Source: Treponema sp.
Lineage (GTDB): Bacteria; Spirochaetota; Spirochaetia; Treponematales; Breznakiellaceae
Direction: 5' to 3'
Assembly (NCBI GenBank): GCA_031258505.1
Contig: JAIRMT010000097.1
Coordinates: forward strand, 1 to 25,455
Length of the DNA: 25,455 nucleotides
Under the pieces are notes generated by a model. The model ran no database searches. It saw only the letters and a list, made by a program, of their open reading frames with translations, and was not told the DNA's origin. Positions 23,242-25,455 of this stretch are shown here, piece after piece. How positions within the stretch are numbered: position 1 is the stretch's first letter; every line of letters begins with the position of its first letter. The translations under genes were made by a program, and so were the position numbers.

Positions 23242-23946
23242 TCACTCGCTACTGGCGTTCAAAAATTCTTTTCCAATCTCTGAGTGTTTGTATTCATCGG
23301 GGCTTCCCAGAAAGAGCTGCTCATGCTTGACGTGGAGAATGCGTTTCGCGTTCTCCACAGCGCTCTTGAGGTCGTGCGATACCATCACAATCGCAACGCT
23401 GGTTTCGCGGTTGATTTTGGCGATAAGACGATACAGTTCCACACTGATAAGCGGGTCAAGGCCGGAAGCTGGTTCGTCCAGGAGCAACAACTTCCGCGAC
23501 GCGCAAAGTGCGCGGGCAAGCAGTACCCGCTGCTGTTGCCCCCCAGACAGTTCGCGGTAACACTTTTTTCGCAGGTCAGCAATGCCGAGCCGCTCCATGT
23601 TTTCGGCGGCAACAGCCTTGTCCTGTCTGGAATAAAACGGCAATATGCCTCGCCCGCCCTGTCTGCCTGAAAGGACTACCTCTGACACTGACGCGGGGAA
23701 GTCCTTGCGCGCGGCCTTGTATTGGGGAAGATAACCAATCTCGTTGCGTTTCACGTCTCCCAAAACCACGCTTCCGGTTTGCGGCGGCAATAGGCCAAGC
23801 AAGCCCTTGATGAGCGTGCTTTTGCCGGAGCCATTCTCCCCAACTACGCAGAGATAGTCGCCAATCCCAACCTCGAAACTCAGGTTTTGTATAACAATGT
23901 TTCCATCATACGCAAAGGCCGCGTTTTTGCAGGTAATAAGGGTCAA
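23242..23946 (-). CDS. znuC: zinc/manganese ABC transporter ATP-binding protein
   Basis: 234 residues. The start is TTG at 23946, placed so that TTGA overlaps the znuA stop. No ATG lies near enough to keep the N-terminal strand. Walker A GENGSGKST is at residues 36-44, with Q-loop GYLPQYKAARKDFP, signature LSGGQQQR, Walker B LLLLDEPASGLD and switch His in VSHDLKS. The QYK...FP segment after the Q-loop is typical of the ZnuC/MntB group. It energises import of zinc captured by ZnuA. No permease gene (znuB) follows: the next gene on this side is rmuC on the opposite strand. Confidence 0.92.
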   Translation of the reverse strand: MTLITCKNAAFAYDGNIVIQNLSFEVGIGDYLCVVGENGSGKSTLIKGLLGLLPPQTGSVVLGDVKRNEIGYLPQYKAARKDFPASVSEVVLSGRQGGRGILPFYSRQDKAVAAENMERLGIADLRKKCYRELSGGQQQRVLLARALCASRKLLLLDEPASGLDPLISVELYRLIAKINRETSVAIVMVSHDLKSAVENAKRILHVKHEQLFLGSPDEYKHSEIGKEFLNASSE

Positions 23947-24875
23947 CGCAGCGCCTCTCTAAGATTAATCACGTTCTGATTCATAAGTTCCAGATAGGTA
24001 TATCCCTGATCAAATTCGCGCTTTGAGATGTTGTGGCAGGCGTGTAACAAACGTTTTGCTGCTCCGGTTTCCTCACTAATCATGTCAGCCATGCGCTCAT
24101 TCGACAGTTCTATATGGAAGATAACTGGTATATGTTCTTCCCGTATCTTTCTGATGATGAAGGCTACAGTCCCGGCGCTTGCCTCAGTTTCAGTGGAACA
24201 GCCGGGAAAGGCGGCAAAGTACGAAAGGCCGTATTCTTCGGCGAGGTAGCGGAAGGGGAAACGGTCGCCAAACACAATGGTTTTGCGGGTTCCGCTTGCA
24301 ACCGCGTCACGGAACGCCGTATCAAGCGCCACAAGCTCGGTACGGTAGGCGGCGGCGCGCTGCTGATAGACCGCAGCGTTTTGCGTATCCAGCGCCGCAA
24401 GCGCGGCGGTGATTTGCTCCACAATACCTATGGCATTACGCGGCGAAGTCCAGACGTGTTCATCATAGGCGAGTTCCTCCTCTTCATCCTCCGCCTGCAT
24501 CCCCTCAACCATTTCTTCTTCTAAGGTTTGTACGCAATCCATCATCCGCACAATCCGCATCCTGCTTGTATCCATTGACGAAAGCACGCGCTCAACCCAT
24601 GATTCAGACTCACCGCCAACGCAGATGAAGAGGGCGCTGTTCTGTATCCTGATGATATCCTGCGGCGTTGGCTCAAACGAATGACTCTCCGCCCCTGGCG
24701 GCAGTAGTATAGACACGCTGACAGCGCTTCCGGCGATTTCCCGCGTGAAGTCATACGCTGGAAATACTGTTGTTACCACGCTGAGGCGGTCGGCAGCGAT
24801 GGTTTCCTGTTTTGCCCGCGCTTCCACTGTCATAAGCGTCAATACCATAAGCGCTCCGATACACCATTGTTTCAT
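23943..24875 (-). CDS. znuA: zinc ABC transporter substrate-binding protein
   Basis: 310 residues from the ATG at 24875, with AAGGAG 8 nt upstream. The longer frame back to 25097 runs through the zur gene and is rejected. A signal peptide of about 20 residues precedes the cluster A-1 fold. Metal ligands visible are His65 (GAESHSFEPTP) and His140 (YDEHVWTSP). The position of the third His in classical ZnuA is occupied by Asp204 (FGDRFPFRYL), a variant I recall from clostridial relatives. Before His140 there is an acidic run (AEDEEEELAYDE) in place of the usual His-rich loop. FPGCSTETEAS (223-233) is conserved in that subgroup. Zinc is the likely substrate given the adjacent zur. Confidence 0.9.
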   Translation of the reverse strand: MKQWCIGALMVLTLMTVEARAKQETIAADRLSVVTTVFPAYDFTREIAGSAVSVSILLPPGAESHSFEPTPQDIIRIQNSALFICVGGESESWVERVLSSMDTSRMRIVRMMDCVQTLEEEMVEGMQAEDEEEELAYDEHVWTSPRNAIGIVEQITAALAALDTQNAAVYQQRAAAYRTELVALDTAFRDAVASGTRKTIVFGDRFPFRYLAEEYGLSYFAAFPGCSTETEASAGTVAFIIRKIREEHIPVIFHIELSNERMADMISEETGAAKRLLHACHNISKREFDQGYTYLELMNQNVINLREALR

Positions 24876-24888
24876 TTTTTTAACTCCT

Positions 24889-25299
24889 TTACTGGCATTT
24901 TCCACATTTCCCGTAGAACACTGTTTTGAGCGCGTTGATTTGGAACCCATGCTCAGTAAGGAGATGCCGCTCAATTTCGTCCAGCAACTCGCAGTCAAGG
25001 TGGATGAGTTCCCCACAGTCTTCACACTTGAGATGGAAATGTTCGACGCAGGCAACGTTTGCCACATACTGGTAGCAGGCGCCGTTGCCCTCTCCATGCG
25101 TGTACTTCCTTATTCTGCCAAGACTCACCAGCTTCTCAAGCTGGCGGTAAATGGTAGTCTGCCCGATAGCCGTGCCTTCATTTATGAAGTGCCGCGCAAT
25201 TTGATTGACCGTAACATGGCGGTCTCCCAGAGAAGCCATGTAGTCAAGAACGCTCTGGCTCTGACGAGTCTTATAGTTCGTGGAACGTGTATCTGCCAT
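24889..25299 (-). CDS. zur: Fur-family metal regulator, probably Zur
   Basis: 136 residues. The winged-helix DNA-binding domain (about 1-80) includes TVNQIARHFINEGTAIGQTT and IYRQLEKLVSLG. The dimer domain has FHLKCEDCGELIHLDC (Cys92, Cys95, Cys103) and the C-terminal CGKC (Cys132, Cys135), the two CxxC pairs of a structural zinc site. It lies 13 nt before znuA, so the operon zur-znuA-znuC is probably repressed by zinc-loaded Zur. Specificity for zinc rather than iron is inferred from the neighbours. The start ATG has no ribosome site and sits 6 nt after a -10 box. Confidence 0.88.
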   Translation of the reverse strand: MADTRSTNYKTRQSQSVLDYMASLGDRHVTVNQIARHFINEGTAIGQTTIYRQLEKLVSLGRIRKYTHGEGNGACYQYVANVACVEHFHLKCEDCGELIHLDCELLDEIERHLLTEHGFQINALKTVFYGKCGKCQ

Positions 25300-25305
25300 G
25301 GCTCA

Positions 25306-25334
25306 ATATTAGTTTAACAAGAATGAAGTGTCAA
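25306..25334 (-). promoter_or_regulatory. promoter of zur-znuA-znuC, predicted leaderless
   Basis: On the minus strand a consensus TTGACA (25334-25329) and TAATAT (25311-25306) have a 17-nt spacer, with the ATG 6 nt after the -10 box. A Zur operator would be expected to overlap it. TCAATAT occurs twice (25303-25309 and 25331-25337) at the two promoter ends, but I see no clear Zur palindrome. Confidence 0.6.
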
Positions 25335-25335
25335 T

Positions 25336-25455
25336 ATGAAAACATTTTTCAGATTAACAAGCAATGATGTCTGGCACTCAGCCATGATAAACGCAGGTGA
25401 ATCAGCCGGTTCGTGGAGGAGGCGCTCACCGTATGCATCCCATGCAGATACTATT
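25336..25455 (+). CDS. open frame running off the window, doubtful
   Basis: An ATG at 25336 opens 40 codons without a stop to the window edge (MKTFFRLTSNDVWHSAMINA and on). There is no ribosome site and no resemblance I recognise. Codons 10-16 cover a sequence like the dispersed repeat (25365-25381). It would be divergent from zur. Too short to decide, and it may be chance. Confidence 0.2.
   Translation, partial: MKTFFRLTSNDVWHSAMINAGESAGSWRRRSPYASHADTI

Noticed and set aside
22802..23560. 252-codon plus frame overlapping rmuC and running antisense into znuC
   Set aside because: It is a shadow of two well-supported genes in other frames, and its translation has no recognisable domain.

Overview
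The window looks like a chromosomal piece of a gut-type spirochaete, most likely a Treponema related to the termite-gut treponemes. This rests on several things seen together: an HU-like DNA-binding protein with an Ig-like tail, a P19/FTR1-style pair of permeases, a large methyl-accepting chemotaxis protein, two abundant-type spirochaetal lipoproteins, and many intergenic minisatellites and palindromes. The genus is an inference, since there is no rRNA or phylogenetic marker that I can place without a search. Coding density is high except in four repeat-rich intergenic stretches (about 4857-5202, 6472-7075, 11203-11677 and 14396-15290).

Left block (1-4856, all minus strand): a polycistronic run reads permease A, permease B, ABC ATPase, ECF-type sigma factor and a small Cys-rich single-TM protein (candidate anti-sigma). 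The HU-like gene follows with its own promoter and is cut by the window edge. The two permeases are tandem paralogues and share a Cys-Cys motif. The set resembles the ABC module that accompanies P19/FTR1 iron systems.

Second block (4963-11202): a broken clan AA aspartic protease remnant, lysA (minus), a scrambled duplication holding the 5' ends of matE and lysA, an intact MATE exporter, a two-gene lipoprotein operon (COG3014-like and LPP20-like), and a convergent TrpR-family regulator.

Third block (11678-14395, minus): citDEF, the three structural subunits of citrate lyase, tightly coupled by overlaps. No ligase or prosthetic-group genes are present.

Fourth block (14396-17749): repeat-rich DNA (11 copies of a 7-mer, a perfect 26-bp palindrome, a 21-bp minisatellite inside a small ORF) that leads by an ATGA overlap into a hypothetical protein. 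An acyltransferase-3 membrane protein follows, with a 22-pentad Ala/Glu/Arg tail.

Right block (17880-25455): a chemotaxis receptor with an abrupt internal change of strand composition, purH-rmuC, and on the minus strand a zur-znuA-znuC zinc-uptake operon with no permease gene. A recurring feature is that five genes (lysA, matE, the first lipoprotein gene, trpR-like, zur) have a promoter -10 box 5-7 nt before the start codon and no Shine-Dalgarno. This predicts leaderless mRNAs, while other genes in the window have good Shine-Dalgarno sequences.
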